NCBI GenBank assembly: GCA_000024525.1
Contig: CP001769.1
Coordinates: 1,116,001-1,180,000 of the forward strand
Source of the DNA: Spirosoma linguale DSM 74
GTDB lineage: Bacteria; Bacteroidota; Bacteroidia; Cytophagales; Spirosomataceae
Length of the DNA stretch: 64,000 nt
Reading direction: 5' to 3'
Made by a program: the position numbers and the translations under genes. The notes beneath the pieces are model-generated. The model saw nothing but the letters and a program-made list of their open reading frames with translations, ran no database searches and was not told the origin of the DNA. Shown in pieces: positions 24,636-33,425 of the stretch. Every line of letters begins with the position of its first letter. The first letter of the stretch is position 1.

Positions 24636-27302
24636 CTATTCACTCCGCAACGATTTCACCGGGTTCGTCAAGGCTGCTTTGATACTTTGGAAGCCGACGG
24701 TTAGTAGGGCGATGACGATGGCCAGCAGACCTGCCAATGCAAAGACCCACCAGTCAATAGACACTTTGTAGGCAAAATCCATTAGCCATTTGTCCGTAGC
24801 CCACCAGGCCATCGGCGACGCGATGACCAGAGCAATCAGAATTAGGGTTAGAAAGTCTTTGGAAAGCAGCCCAACGATACTGGCAACTGAAGCCCCCAGT
24901 ATTTTCCGAACGCCAATTTCTTTGGTCCGCTGCTCGGCCGTGAAAGTAGCGAGTCCAAATAAACCCATGCAGGAAATCAGGATGGCAATCGCCGTTGCTG
25001 TGTTGACGAGTTGCGCTGTTTTTTGTTCTTTTTCGTAAAGCCGGGCGATGGAGTCATCCAGAAACGAATACGAGAACTTGTTGTCGGGATACACAGCATT
25101 CCATTCCTGTTCGATACGGGCCAGCGTGGCTTTTACCTCTTCCATGTGACGGCCTTTGGTGGCCAGCCTCACGCCAATGTTTTTAGCCTGACGCGGCATA
25201 TACCCGATGAAGGCAGGGCTGATTTTTTCGTGAAACGACTGTTCATGAAAATCGGCGACAACACCCACGATAGGAACCTGTTTGCCTTGAAAATCAATGA
25301 GCTGATTGATCGCGTCGGCTGGTTTTTTGAAACCGAGTGCTTTGGCATACGTCGTATTGATAACCATTTCCCGAAGCGAATCGCTTTTGCGGTAGTTCCG
25401 GCCAGCCAGCAATCGGAGTTGATACAACGGGATAAAATTTTCGTCGCCCACCTTGGCCGATACATCCATTTCGATCTCTTTCCTGCCCCGGTATTTGAGC
25501 TTAGTCACCATATAACTCTGGCCCATTGGGGGAAACCATTGCATCGTAACCCGATCTACGTCGGCCAGTTTTTTGATGCGTTCGGCCAAAACCAGACTTT
25601 TGTCGTCGCGTAACGTATTCACCTCAATGATGGCATCGGTCGAAAAACCGAGGTCTTTATGGCGCATGAAACTCAACTGCCGCCCGACCATTAGGGTGCC
25701 GATAATAAAGGCCAGCGAAACCGTAAACTGAAATACGATCAGGCCCTTACGCAAATAGCCCTTCTGTCCTCCCTTCAGGGCGTTTTGCCCTTTAAGCGTA
25801 AGGGCCGGAACATAGGATGACAGCAAAACAGACGGATACAACCCGGCCAGCAACGACGTACTGACCAGAACGGCTACCAGAAAAAGTAAGGTTTTTGGAT
25901 TTAATAAGTTGACTGACAGACCGGTTGGGGTTAGTGAGGTTAAGCCCGTAAGAATGGGCTTCACAATGAGCAGGGCAATGATCACCGCAACACAAGTGAG
26001 CAGGACCGTTTCACTTAAAAACTGCAAAATGAGGCTTTTTCGACTGCTGCCCAACACCTTGCGTACGCCAATCTCTTTGGCTCGTTGCATAGACTGCGCC
26101 GTAGCCAGATTGATAAAATTGATAGCTGCAATCAGTAGAATAAAAGCGGCTACTCCCATCAGGCCATAAAGCGTTGGTAAATGGGCCTTCCGGGAATAAT
26201 TGTCATCATAATCGGCATTGAAATGGAGGTCGGATAGTGGCTGTAAAGCTGGAATAAATTTCATTTCGCCCTGAAAGTGCCTGATCGAGAATTGCCGGAA
26301 CGAAGTGGCTAACTGAGCAGGAGTCGTACCGGCTGGCAGTTTCACAAACGCCTGCGAAGCTGACCAGATGTCATTCCATTGGTCGAGGTTGATTTCCCGC
26401 TTGAGCTGACTGGCCCGGATGGTGGGGAAAGATATGAAATCGGTGAAGGTAAAGTCGGTGGGCTGAGCCCCGTCTTTCACAATGCCTGATACACTCACGT
26501 GAACAGAATCCTGATAGATCACTTCCCTGCCCAGTATGCTGGTAAGCGGAATGTCGCCAAAGTAAGTACGGGCTTTGCGTTCTGATAGAACAACTTTGAA
26601 CGGCTCCTGCATGGCGGTTTTTGGATTGCCGGCCAGCCATTGGTACGTGAAAATATCGAAATACTGCGGCTCTGCTACAATTATGTCTGCGGTGCCGCCC
26701 GTTCGTCGCCGACTTTCAAAACGCGTGGGCTTTTCCTTGCCGTTGGGGATCAGCACATCGGATTCTATATTGTGAAAAGCTGCTACCGTTTCCAGCCCGG
26801 CCACTTCGGTTCGCATGGCCAACGGCACCGGGCTGGGAACAAAACCGACCGGATGTTTTTCGCCCGCTGCACCATATTGGGCTTCTCCAACGACCCGATA
26901 GATCCGGTCGCGGTTGGGGTGCGTTGTATCGTAGCTCAGTTCGTAGTTTGTAATGAGGTAAATGACCAGGCAGGCCGTTACTCCCAGCGTAAGCCCAAAC
27001 AGATTGATAAGCGTGCTGACCTTATGCTTTGTCAGGTTGCGGAAAGCAATTTTGAGGTAGTTGCGTAGCATGACAGGATGTAGTAAGGGTGATGAATACT
27101 GACTGGGTTGTCGTTTGAGCGCAAACGGACGTATGAAGCGTAACACGTTGATCCAGTAGCGCCGGTTCGCCCTCCGAACACCGCCCACCTCTACATCGCG
27201 GACGAATCGCTCATATAAATCGCCCTGCACCTCCTCCAGCAGGTGTGGAGCGCAGAACCATTCGAGAAGTTGGTCGGCCTGACGGGGTGGGGTTGGTTTC
27301 AT
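24636..27302 (-). CDS. FtsX/MacB-type orphan permease with prefix domain
   Basis: An 888-residue protein, last gene of the operon PadR(33075)-30110-27366-24636. The prefix at residues ~4-75 (PPRQADQLLEWFCAPHLLEE, VQGDLYERFVRDVEVGGVR, RANRRYWINVLRFIRPFAL) is almost identical to that of the next gene, encoded by the 224-bp repeat 27067-27290. From MLRNYLKIAFRNLTKHKVS onward it diverges. The first FtsX block has QSMQRAKEIGVRKVLGSS and the C-terminal block RTKEIGVRKILGAS, ending NPVKSLRSE. ATG 27302 is chosen as it aligns with the prefix of the paralogues. The gap to the upstream gene is 63 bp. A GC-rich imperfect hairpin near 24572-24594 and the terminator at 24470-24503 follow the stop. Confidence 0.92.
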   Translation of the reverse strand: MKPTPPRQADQLLEWFCAPHLLEEVQGDLYERFVRDVEVGGVRRANRRYWINVLRFIRPFALKRQPSQYSSPLLHPVMLRNYLKIAFRNLTKHKVSTLINLFGLTLGVTACLVIYLITNYELSYDTTHPNRDRIYRVVGEAQYGAAGEKHPVGFVPSPVPLAMRTEVAGLETVAAFHNIESDVLIPNGKEKPTRFESRRRTGGTADIIVAEPQYFDIFTYQWLAGNPKTAMQEPFKVVLSERKARTYFGDIPLTSILGREVIYQDSVHVSVSGIVKDGAQPTDFTFTDFISFPTIRASQLKREINLDQWNDIWSASQAFVKLPAGTTPAQLATSFRQFSIRHFQGEMKFIPALQPLSDLHFNADYDDNYSRKAHLPTLYGLMGVAAFILLIAAINFINLATAQSMQRAKEIGVRKVLGSSRKSLILQFLSETVLLTCVAVIIALLIVKPILTGLTSLTPTGLSVNLLNPKTLLFLVAVLVSTSLLAGLYPSVLLSSYVPALTLKGQNALKGGQKGYLRKGLIVFQFTVSLAFIIGTLMVGRQLSFMRHKDLGFSTDAIIEVNTLRDDKSLVLAERIKKLADVDRVTMQWFPPMGQSYMVTKLKYRGRKEIEMDVSAKVGDENFIPLYQLRLLAGRNYRKSDSLREMVINTTYAKALGFKKPADAINQLIDFQGKQVPIVGVVADFHEQSFHEKISPAFIGYMPRQAKNIGVRLATKGRHMEEVKATLARIEQEWNAVYPDNKFSYSFLDDSIARLYEKEQKTAQLVNTATAIAILISCMGLFGLATFTAEQRTKEIGVRKILGASVASIVGLLSKDFLTLILIALVIASPMAWWATDKWLMDFAYKVSIDWWVFALAGLLAIVIALLTVGFQSIKAALTNPVKSLRSE
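27067..27290 (-). repeat. 224-bp prefix-domain repeat, copy 1
   Basis: Matches 29779-30002 at 220 of 224 positions with no gaps. It covers nearly all of the prefix-coding part and stops at the first codons of the permease domain, where identity collapses. This points to recent gene conversion or module duplication limited to the prefix. Confidence 0.9.
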
Positions 27303-27365
27303 AAGCTTTGGGCATAAGGCTTTGGGCATAGGACATGGTAAAACCGTGCGTCCTGCTCCACGCAG

Positions 27366-30020
27366 TTATTCGGAGCGAAGTGAGCGCACCGGATTCATCA
27401 ATGCGGCTTTGAGGCTTTGGAAACTCACCGTTAGCAACGCCGTACTCAGTGTCAGCAAACCCGCCAGCACAAATAACCACCACTCAATCGCAACTTTGTA
27501 GGCAAAGCCATGCAACCACTGGTTCATGCCATACCAACCAATGGGCACAGCAATCAGATTTGCCACCAGGACCAGCCGTACAAACTCTTTAGAGAGCAGC
27601 GCCACAATACTCGGCACCGATGCGCCCAGTACCTTGCGTACCCCGATTTCTTTCATACGTTGTTCAGTTGAAAAAGCAACCAGCCCAAACAAGCCCAGGC
27701 AGGCAATCATAATGGCTATCAATGTGAAATACAGTACAATGCTGGATGTTCGCTGCTCCTTTTCGTAATTCCGTTGAAAATCCTGGTCGAGGAACGAATA
27801 TGAAAAAGGTGTATCTGGATTTACCTTTTTCCAGTCTTTTTCAATGTCTGCCAGTAGTTTATCGTACTCTTTTGTTTGCACACTGGCAATAAAATACTGG
27901 TGGTTATTTCCAATCGTTGTCGTTAACCCAAACGGTTTAATTGCCTGATGTAGACTCTCGTAGTTGAAATTTCTGACGACTCCGACGATCTGCATAGGGT
28001 GGCGTACATTCTGCCATTCAAAGTAGATATTCTTCCCTACAGCCGTTTTAGGGTCATAGCCTAATTGCTTGATGGCTACCTCATTGAGGATGATACTCGT
28101 TGAATCGGCGGTGATGTTTTTTGAGAAAACTCGCCCATACAAGAGTTTAAAGCCCAGCGTTTCAACATAGTCGTTCTCGACCGTTGCAAAATTTATATCC
28201 ACTGCTTCATGAACTGATTTCCCTTCTGCATAGAAAAGAAGGTCATTATCATTCTTAATACCAGGGTAAGAAGATCCGCTCGCTGCCGAAACCACATTTG
28301 GATTCTTGAGGATTTCGTCCTTAAATGCGGTGTAATTGGTGGCCGCCTGGTTACTCTGAAGGGGTATAACAATTTTTTGGCTTTTGTTGAAACCCAGATG
28401 CTGATTTTGAACAAAAGACAATTGACGCCAGATGACGATTGCTCCCAAAATCAGAACGATGGAGACCGTAAACTGAAAGACTACCAGACCTTTACGAAGT
28501 GCTGTTGCCGAAAAACTATTAATAAGTTTCCCCTTAAGTACTGTAATTGGCCTGAACGAAGAGAGATAAAACGCGGGGTATAGTCCTGACAATAACCCCG
28601 TCAATATTGTTATGGCTGCAACCCATACGGCAAAAACTGGATTTTGGAAAAGGGATAAATTCTTTTGCGTAAAGCTATTAAAGACAGGAAGCAGAAGTTG
28701 GATAAAACCCAGCGCCAGGAAAAGAGCCACTATCGACATGAGCACGGATTCTCCTAAAAACTGGCTTACCAACGAAGCCCGGATAGCGCCCATTGCCTTT
28801 CGGATACCTACTTCTTTCGCCCGTTTTTCGGAGCGGGCCGTTGATAGATTCATGAAGTTGATGCAGGCAATCAACAATAAAAAAGCCGCTATTGAACCAA
28901 AAACGTATAGATACGTCAGGCTACCATTTGCCGAAATCTCATTGTCCATATCAGATGTTAAATAAATATCTGGTACGGGTTGGAGAGCCAACTCTTTAGA
29001 GACCCCTAACGCCTTTAAATCTGCCGCGCCATGCCGAGTCAAAAAGGCGGGTAGTTTTGCTTCAAATGCCTGTACATTAACCCCATCCTTTAGTTTGATA
29101 TAGGTGTAGAATATATTATTAGTCGCCCAATTTTTTTGCTGGTTTACCCAATTGCCCATATCGCCATTCTGCATCGACAGGAAGAAATGCGCATCAATGT
29201 GCGATTTATGAGTATCGCTAAATACCCCACTAACGGTATAGTTAAAATCGCCAAACGGTAAACCGACGTGAATAACCTTACCTATTGGATTTCCTTCGCC
29301 GAAAAGTTTGTTAGATAAGGTTTCAGAAACAACGAGCGTGTTCGGTCGATTAATGGCGGTTTGAGGATTCCCGTATTTAAATGGATAGGTAAATAGCTCG
29401 AAGAAGGTGGAGTCTACATAATAGCCATTAGTTTCAAAAAAATTCTTTTGCTGGTTTTTATACGTGTATCGCAAAAGCATCTTGTCCATATTAGGTACTT
29501 TCAATAACCGGGTAACCTGTTCGACTTCCGGAAAGTCGGTTTTTAGGCCCAGAGCAGTAGGGGCTGCCGTTGCAGCCCAATTTTGCTCTTTCGTCTTTGT
29601 GTTTACCCGATAAAGTTGGTTCGCGTGGTTATGGTGCTTGTCGTAACTACGTTCATCAAAAACATACAGGGTAATCAGCAGGCAGGTTGTCAGACCCACA
29701 GCTAGTCCAAAAATGTTTATGGCTGAATACACCTTGTTTTTAACGAGGTTCCGCCAGGCGATTTTAAAATGATTACTCAGCATGACAGGATGTAGTAAGG
29801 GTGATGAATACTGACTGAGTTGTCGTTTGAGCGCAAACGGACGTATGAAGCGTAACACGTTGATCCAGTAGCGCCGGTTCGCCCTCCGAACACCGCCCAC
29901 CTCTACATCGCGGACGAATCGCTCATATAAATCGCCCTGCACCTCCTCCAGCAGGTGTGGAGCGCAGAACCATTCGAGAAGCCGGTCGGCCTGGCGGGGT
30001 GGTTTTATTGCAGAGGGCAT
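27366..30020 (-). CDS. FtsX/MacB-type orphan permease with prefix domain
   Basis: An 884-residue protein. The reading frame is open up to 30263, but that extension lies within the upstream permease gene; ATG 30020 gives MPSAIKPPRQADRLLEW, aligned with the other prefixes. The prefix (~8-78) is nearly identical to that of the next gene downstream. The permease part begins MLSNHFKIAWRNLVKNKVY, with TM1 NIFGLAVGLTTCLLITLYVF. The first FtsX block has RSEKRAKEVGIRKAMGA and the C-terminal block QRMKEIGVRKVLGAS, ending NPVRSLRSE. It sits 89 bp after the upstream permease and 63 bp before the next, in a PadR-led operon of three permeases. Substrate unknown. Confidence 0.92.
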   Translation of the reverse strand: MPSAIKPPRQADRLLEWFCAPHLLEEVQGDLYERFVRDVEVGGVRRANRRYWINVLRFIRPFALKRQLSQYSSPLLHPVMLSNHFKIAWRNLVKNKVYSAINIFGLAVGLTTCLLITLYVFDERSYDKHHNHANQLYRVNTKTKEQNWAATAAPTALGLKTDFPEVEQVTRLLKVPNMDKMLLRYTYKNQQKNFFETNGYYVDSTFFELFTYPFKYGNPQTAINRPNTLVVSETLSNKLFGEGNPIGKVIHVGLPFGDFNYTVSGVFSDTHKSHIDAHFFLSMQNGDMGNWVNQQKNWATNNIFYTYIKLKDGVNVQAFEAKLPAFLTRHGAADLKALGVSKELALQPVPDIYLTSDMDNEISANGSLTYLYVFGSIAAFLLLIACINFMNLSTARSEKRAKEVGIRKAMGAIRASLVSQFLGESVLMSIVALFLALGFIQLLLPVFNSFTQKNLSLFQNPVFAVWVAAITILTGLLSGLYPAFYLSSFRPITVLKGKLINSFSATALRKGLVVFQFTVSIVLILGAIVIWRQLSFVQNQHLGFNKSQKIVIPLQSNQAATNYTAFKDEILKNPNVVSAASGSSYPGIKNDNDLLFYAEGKSVHEAVDINFATVENDYVETLGFKLLYGRVFSKNITADSTSIILNEVAIKQLGYDPKTAVGKNIYFEWQNVRHPMQIVGVVRNFNYESLHQAIKPFGLTTTIGNNHQYFIASVQTKEYDKLLADIEKDWKKVNPDTPFSYSFLDQDFQRNYEKEQRTSSIVLYFTLIAIMIACLGLFGLVAFSTEQRMKEIGVRKVLGASVPSIVALLSKEFVRLVLVANLIAVPIGWYGMNQWLHGFAYKVAIEWWLFVLAGLLTLSTALLTVSFQSLKAALMNPVRSLRSE
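29779..30002 (-). repeat. 224-bp prefix-domain repeat, copy 2
   Basis: Second copy of the prefix-coding segment found at 27067-27290. The four differences are one G/A, two T/C in adjacent positions and one A/G, changing only QADQ to QADR and QPSQ to QLSQ in the protein. Confidence 0.9.
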
Positions 30021-30109
30021 AGGAGTCGTGGGCAGGGGTAAAGGCCGAGGGATTAAGCAGTTAAAAGAGTAGAGGAGTAGGTTAATTTGTTGCTCTTGCC
30101 TCTCCACCC

Positions 30110-32740
30110 TTATTCCGCTTTCAAACTCTTGACCGGATTGATCGTGGCGGCTCGTAATGACTGCCAGCCAACGGTCAGAAAGGCAATGGTTATGGCTATG
30201 AATGCCGTAGCCAGAAACATCCAGACACCAATGCTGACTCGATAAGGGTAGTTGTTGAGCCATTCATTCATGGCATACCAGGCGGCTGGGAACGCGAAGA
30301 TGAACGAGAGCGAAACCAGCTTCAGAAAATCCGTCGACAGCAGTTGAACGACGCTGCCAACCGATGCACCCAGCACCTTCCGAATGCCAATTTCTTTGGT
30401 ACGACGCTCGGCTGAGAGTGTCGCCAGGCCGAAGAGCCCAATGCACGAAATGAAGATGGTGAGAATGGCCCCGAAGAGTACCATCTGCTTCCACTTTGCT
30501 TCCGACTCGTACCGTTTCAGGTTTTCCTGATCTAAAAACTGATACGAATAGGGATTAAGTGGGAAGAGCTTTTTGAAGACCTTCTCGATATGCCGAAGGC
30601 TGGCCGTCTCGGTACCCGGTTTAATTTTAATAAAGGCCTTACCGTACTCATTGCTTTGTTTCATGGTAAACAGTTGCGGCTTAATCTTCTCGCTTAATGA
30701 CTGGTAATGATGGTCTTTCACGACGCCAACGACGGTATATTTTTCGTTCCTGAACCAGAAATCGACGACCTGACCAATGGGATTCTTCCAACCCGCTTCT
30801 TTCACGAACGTTTCATTGACCAACACCGAATGCGACGAGTCGGATGGGTAGGCCGTAGAGAAATTGCGTCCTTTCGTGATCGGTATTTTAAAGAGCGGGA
30901 GGTAGGATTCATTAACAGTCTCGTAAGTAAAATTCACCTGCGTTTCTCCATTGATTTTCGCCACTGTTCCCCAGAAGCCGCCATTCTTGGGCGCAACATC
31001 AATAATATTCTGATGTTTAAGCAGCTCTTCTTTCAGTAGTTTTTCTTCGCTGCGTTTCAGGTTCGACTTGTCGATGACGACCAGGCTTTTATCGTCGTAG
31101 CCCAATGCCGTACTGGTCAGAAAATTGAATTGCGAATAAATGGTCAGGGAGGCAATGATCAGAAAAGAGGCCAGCGTAAACTGGAGCACGACCAGTGATT
31201 TTTGCAGGTAGTTTTTGCCGGACAAATTGAAGCGGCTATACAGCGTTTGAACCGGATTGTAGCCCGACAGAATAAGCGCCGGATAAAAACCGGACAATAG
31301 ACTCGTGACAATGAACAGGACAATGTACCCCGCTACCAACTTAACATCAAACAGATACGAGAGCGCAAGGGCTTTGTTGGCGAGTTGATTGAACGTTGGT
31401 AAGGCCAGTTCAATCAGGCCGATAGCCAGCAGGAAAGCAACAAGACAAAGTAAGAACGACTCACCCAGAAACTGGATGATCAGTTGCGTTCTGGCCCCGC
31501 CCACCACTTTCCTGACGCCTATTTCCTTGGCCCGTTTCAGGGAGCGGGCAACGGTCAGATTGACAAAATTGATACAGGCGATTAGGAGGATGAACAGCGC
31601 AATACCCGATAAAATATAGGAAAAGGTGGGGTTGCTCTCGTCGACAAGTCCATTGCTGGCCGGTAGCTCTTTGCTCAGGTGCATATCGGTAAAGGGCTGA
31701 AGCGTATACACCGTTTTGCCCGTGATACCGTACTTTTTAGCAACAATTTTAATACTCTCCCGGGCATCGGCCACATAGACCCGATTCATCTTTGCCTCTA
31801 CTGCATTCAGGTTGGCCCCCGGACTGACCAGCACAAACGTATTCATGAAGACACTGAACCAGTTTTCATTATTGGCCATCTCGTCAGCCTCGATCACGAG
31901 GGGCATGAGTACGTCAAATTTGATGGATGAGTTTTGTGGGCTTTTTTTAGCTACACCCGTAACCGTATAGGGCTCAAACCGTTCGCCTTCCCTAAAAAAC
32001 AGCGTTTTGCCCAGGGCGTTTGTTGTCCCGAAGTTTTTCTCCGCAACATCCTCCGATACGACAACCGATTGCGGATTTTGCAGCGCGGTTTTCGGGTTGC
32101 CGCTCAAGAGCGGGAAAGTGAAAACAGAAAAGAAGTTCGTGTCTGCGTAATGAACGGACTGGCTTTTTATGTCATTGCCCTCCTTCATATCCCGATGGTT
32201 TTCCCGATACCGTACAAAGGCTGTTATTTCCGGGACGCTCTCGTGGAATTTTGGCCCTGGAAAAACACCGGTATAGGGCTGTAACTGCTCAACAATACCG
32301 GCGGGTGTCAGCGATTTGCTGGTAATCCGGTAAATAGACGGATTTTTTTCATGAAACCGGTCGTAACTAACTTCGTCTTTGGTATACAGCATGATCAGCA
32401 TGGCCGCTGACAGGCCAATGCTTAGCCCAATGATATTAATAGCGGAATATGCCTTGTTTCGGGCAAGGTTACGTAAAGCAATTTTAAGATAGTTCTGGAA
32501 CATAGCCGGACTGAACAAGGAGACTGAAGGGTATGATTCTGGTTGGCGTTTCAGGGCAAAGGGTCTGATGAATCGGAGTACATTACCCCAGTAACGGCGA
32601 TTTGCTTTGATGAGGCCTAGTCGTTGCACATCCCTGCCGTATCGCTCGTAGAGGTCGCCCTGTACTTCTTCCACTAAATGAGGAGCACAGAACCATTCTA
32701 AAAGGCGGTCGGCCCAACGGGGTGGTTGCGATGCGTTCAT
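30110..32740 (-). CDS. FtsX/MacB-type orphan permease with prefix domain
   Basis: An 876-residue protein, first permease of the operon led by the PadR gene at 33075. Prefix at residues ~5-70 (PPRWADRLLEWFCAPHLVEE, VQGDLYERYGRDVQRLGL, KANRRYWGNVLRFIRPFAL). The permease part begins MFQNYLKIALRNLARNKAY, with TM1 NIIGLSIGLSAAMLIMLY. The first FtsX block has RSLKRAKEIGVRKVVGGA and the C-terminal block RTKEIGIRKVLGAS, ending NPVKSLKAE. The ATG (32738-32740) overlaps the PadR stop as ATGA, so the start is secure and translation is probably coupled. Two more permeases follow. No ATPase in the operon; substrate unknown. Confidence 0.93.
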   Translation of the reverse strand: MNASQPPRWADRLLEWFCAPHLVEEVQGDLYERYGRDVQRLGLIKANRRYWGNVLRFIRPFALKRQPESYPSVSLFSPAMFQNYLKIALRNLARNKAYSAINIIGLSIGLSAAMLIMLYTKDEVSYDRFHEKNPSIYRITSKSLTPAGIVEQLQPYTGVFPGPKFHESVPEITAFVRYRENHRDMKEGNDIKSQSVHYADTNFFSVFTFPLLSGNPKTALQNPQSVVVSEDVAEKNFGTTNALGKTLFFREGERFEPYTVTGVAKKSPQNSSIKFDVLMPLVIEADEMANNENWFSVFMNTFVLVSPGANLNAVEAKMNRVYVADARESIKIVAKKYGITGKTVYTLQPFTDMHLSKELPASNGLVDESNPTFSYILSGIALFILLIACINFVNLTVARSLKRAKEIGVRKVVGGARTQLIIQFLGESFLLCLVAFLLAIGLIELALPTFNQLANKALALSYLFDVKLVAGYIVLFIVTSLLSGFYPALILSGYNPVQTLYSRFNLSGKNYLQKSLVVLQFTLASFLIIASLTIYSQFNFLTSTALGYDDKSLVVIDKSNLKRSEEKLLKEELLKHQNIIDVAPKNGGFWGTVAKINGETQVNFTYETVNESYLPLFKIPITKGRNFSTAYPSDSSHSVLVNETFVKEAGWKNPIGQVVDFWFRNEKYTVVGVVKDHHYQSLSEKIKPQLFTMKQSNEYGKAFIKIKPGTETASLRHIEKVFKKLFPLNPYSYQFLDQENLKRYESEAKWKQMVLFGAILTIFISCIGLFGLATLSAERRTKEIGIRKVLGASVGSVVQLLSTDFLKLVSLSFIFAFPAAWYAMNEWLNNYPYRVSIGVWMFLATAFIAITIAFLTVGWQSLRAATINPVKSLKAE

Positions 32741-33075
32741 ATACTGATGGCCGGTAAGGCAGTTGGAGAAATGGAATCCCACAACTGGTCGCGCATGGCC
32801 CGGATGTCGTGTAGTGCCCTGCTACCCAATGCGGTAACGGTAAACAGTCGTTTCCGTCGGCCGCCCCGTTCGGCGGTGGCTTCACCCATCTGCGACTTGA
32901 GCATGCCTTTCTCTTCCAATCGGTGCAGGGCTGCGTGTACTGCGCTGATGCTCACCGATCGGCCCGTTTGCCGATCCAGCTCGTCGGTAATAGCAACCCC
33001 ATAAGCGCTTTCGTGCAGGACAGCTACCGTCAATAATACCAGTTCTTCAAACTCACCCAAGTACGTTCGTTTCAT
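32737..33075 (-). CDS. PadR-family transcriptional regulator
   Basis: A 112-residue winged-helix regulator. It starts MKRTYLGEFEELVLLTVAVL, with YGVAITDELDRQTGRSVSISAVHAALHRLEEKGM as the recognition region and GGRRKRLFTVTALGSRAL as the wing. It is coupled by ATGA to the first of three permeases. Upstream are the conserved block (33105-33120) and tandem dyads (33173-33208). It very likely controls this four-gene operon; the effector is unknown. Confidence 0.93.
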   Translation of the reverse strand: MKRTYLGEFEELVLLTVAVLHESAYGVAITDELDRQTGRSVSISAVHAALHRLEEKGMLKSQMGEATAERGGRRKRLFTVTALGSRALHDIRAMRDQLWDSISPTALPAISI

Positions 33076-33104
33076 GCCAAAAGAATAAGATCAACTTTTG
33101 TAGA

Positions 33105-33120
33105 ACAAATGCTTTGCCAA
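33105..33120 (-). promoter_or_regulatory. Conserved block upstream of PadR (promoter/operator candidate)
   Basis: The coding strand reads TTGGCAAAGCATTTGT, 30 bp before the start, and continues as TTTGT-TCT-ACAAA, a perfect 5-bp-arm dyad. It is the best-formed of the four copies. Confidence 0.68.
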
Positions 33121-33172
33121 TATGTAAAATCGGCTTTCCCTGTTAGCAGACGCAGATTTAGGTTTTTTAGAG

Positions 33173-33208
33173 TGTCCGATTTCGTACACCGCTGTCCGCT
33201 GATGAACA
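33173..33208. promoter_or_regulatory. Tandem dyad pair upstream of PadR operon
   Basis: TGTCCGATTTCGTACA (33173-33188) and TGTCCGCTGATGAACA (33193-33208), 20 bp apart and 98 bp before the PadR start. Same motif and spacing as the other PadR operons, with slightly degenerate right arms. Confidence 0.68.
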
Positions 33209-33278
33209 AACCGGATGAAGCGCGGGTGATAGAGTAATGGTCTATCTGTAACGTTTCGGCATCGGTGTAGTGCTGAAA

Positions 33279-33337
33279 TACGAAGCGTCCTGTTCGGGCG
33301 AGATATAACTTGTCTCGGCCGAACAGGACGCTTCGTA
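33279..33337. repeat. Long inverted repeat, 19-bp perfect arms
   Basis: Arms 33279-33297 and 33319-33337 are exact complements, and an inner 5-bp pair (CGAGA/TCTCG) lengthens the stem. It lies about 90 bp beyond the stop of the cupin gene on the minus strand and may serve as its transcript end. One of the series of long intergenic hairpins in this window. Confidence 0.75.
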
Positions 33338-33425
33338 CTACGCTGACCCTTTCATTGGGTTCAGTAAGGCAGCTTTTTCATACACTTCAGGCTGCACTAT
33401 TTTAAGGCGAAAAAGTCAGGCAAAA

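Larger units (their letters stand above)
33076..33425. other. Non-coding stretch between PadR operon and cupin gene
   Basis: No supportable gene in these 350 bp. They hold the PadR block, the tandem dyads and one long inverted repeat, all listed separately. The rest (about 33210-33270 and 33340-33425) shows nothing recognisable. Confidence 0.7.

Noticed and set aside
30021..30263. 81-residue extension of the permease at 27366
   Set aside because: The extension lies across the end of the upstream permease gene and matches no paralogue; the prefix domain begins at the ATG at 30020.
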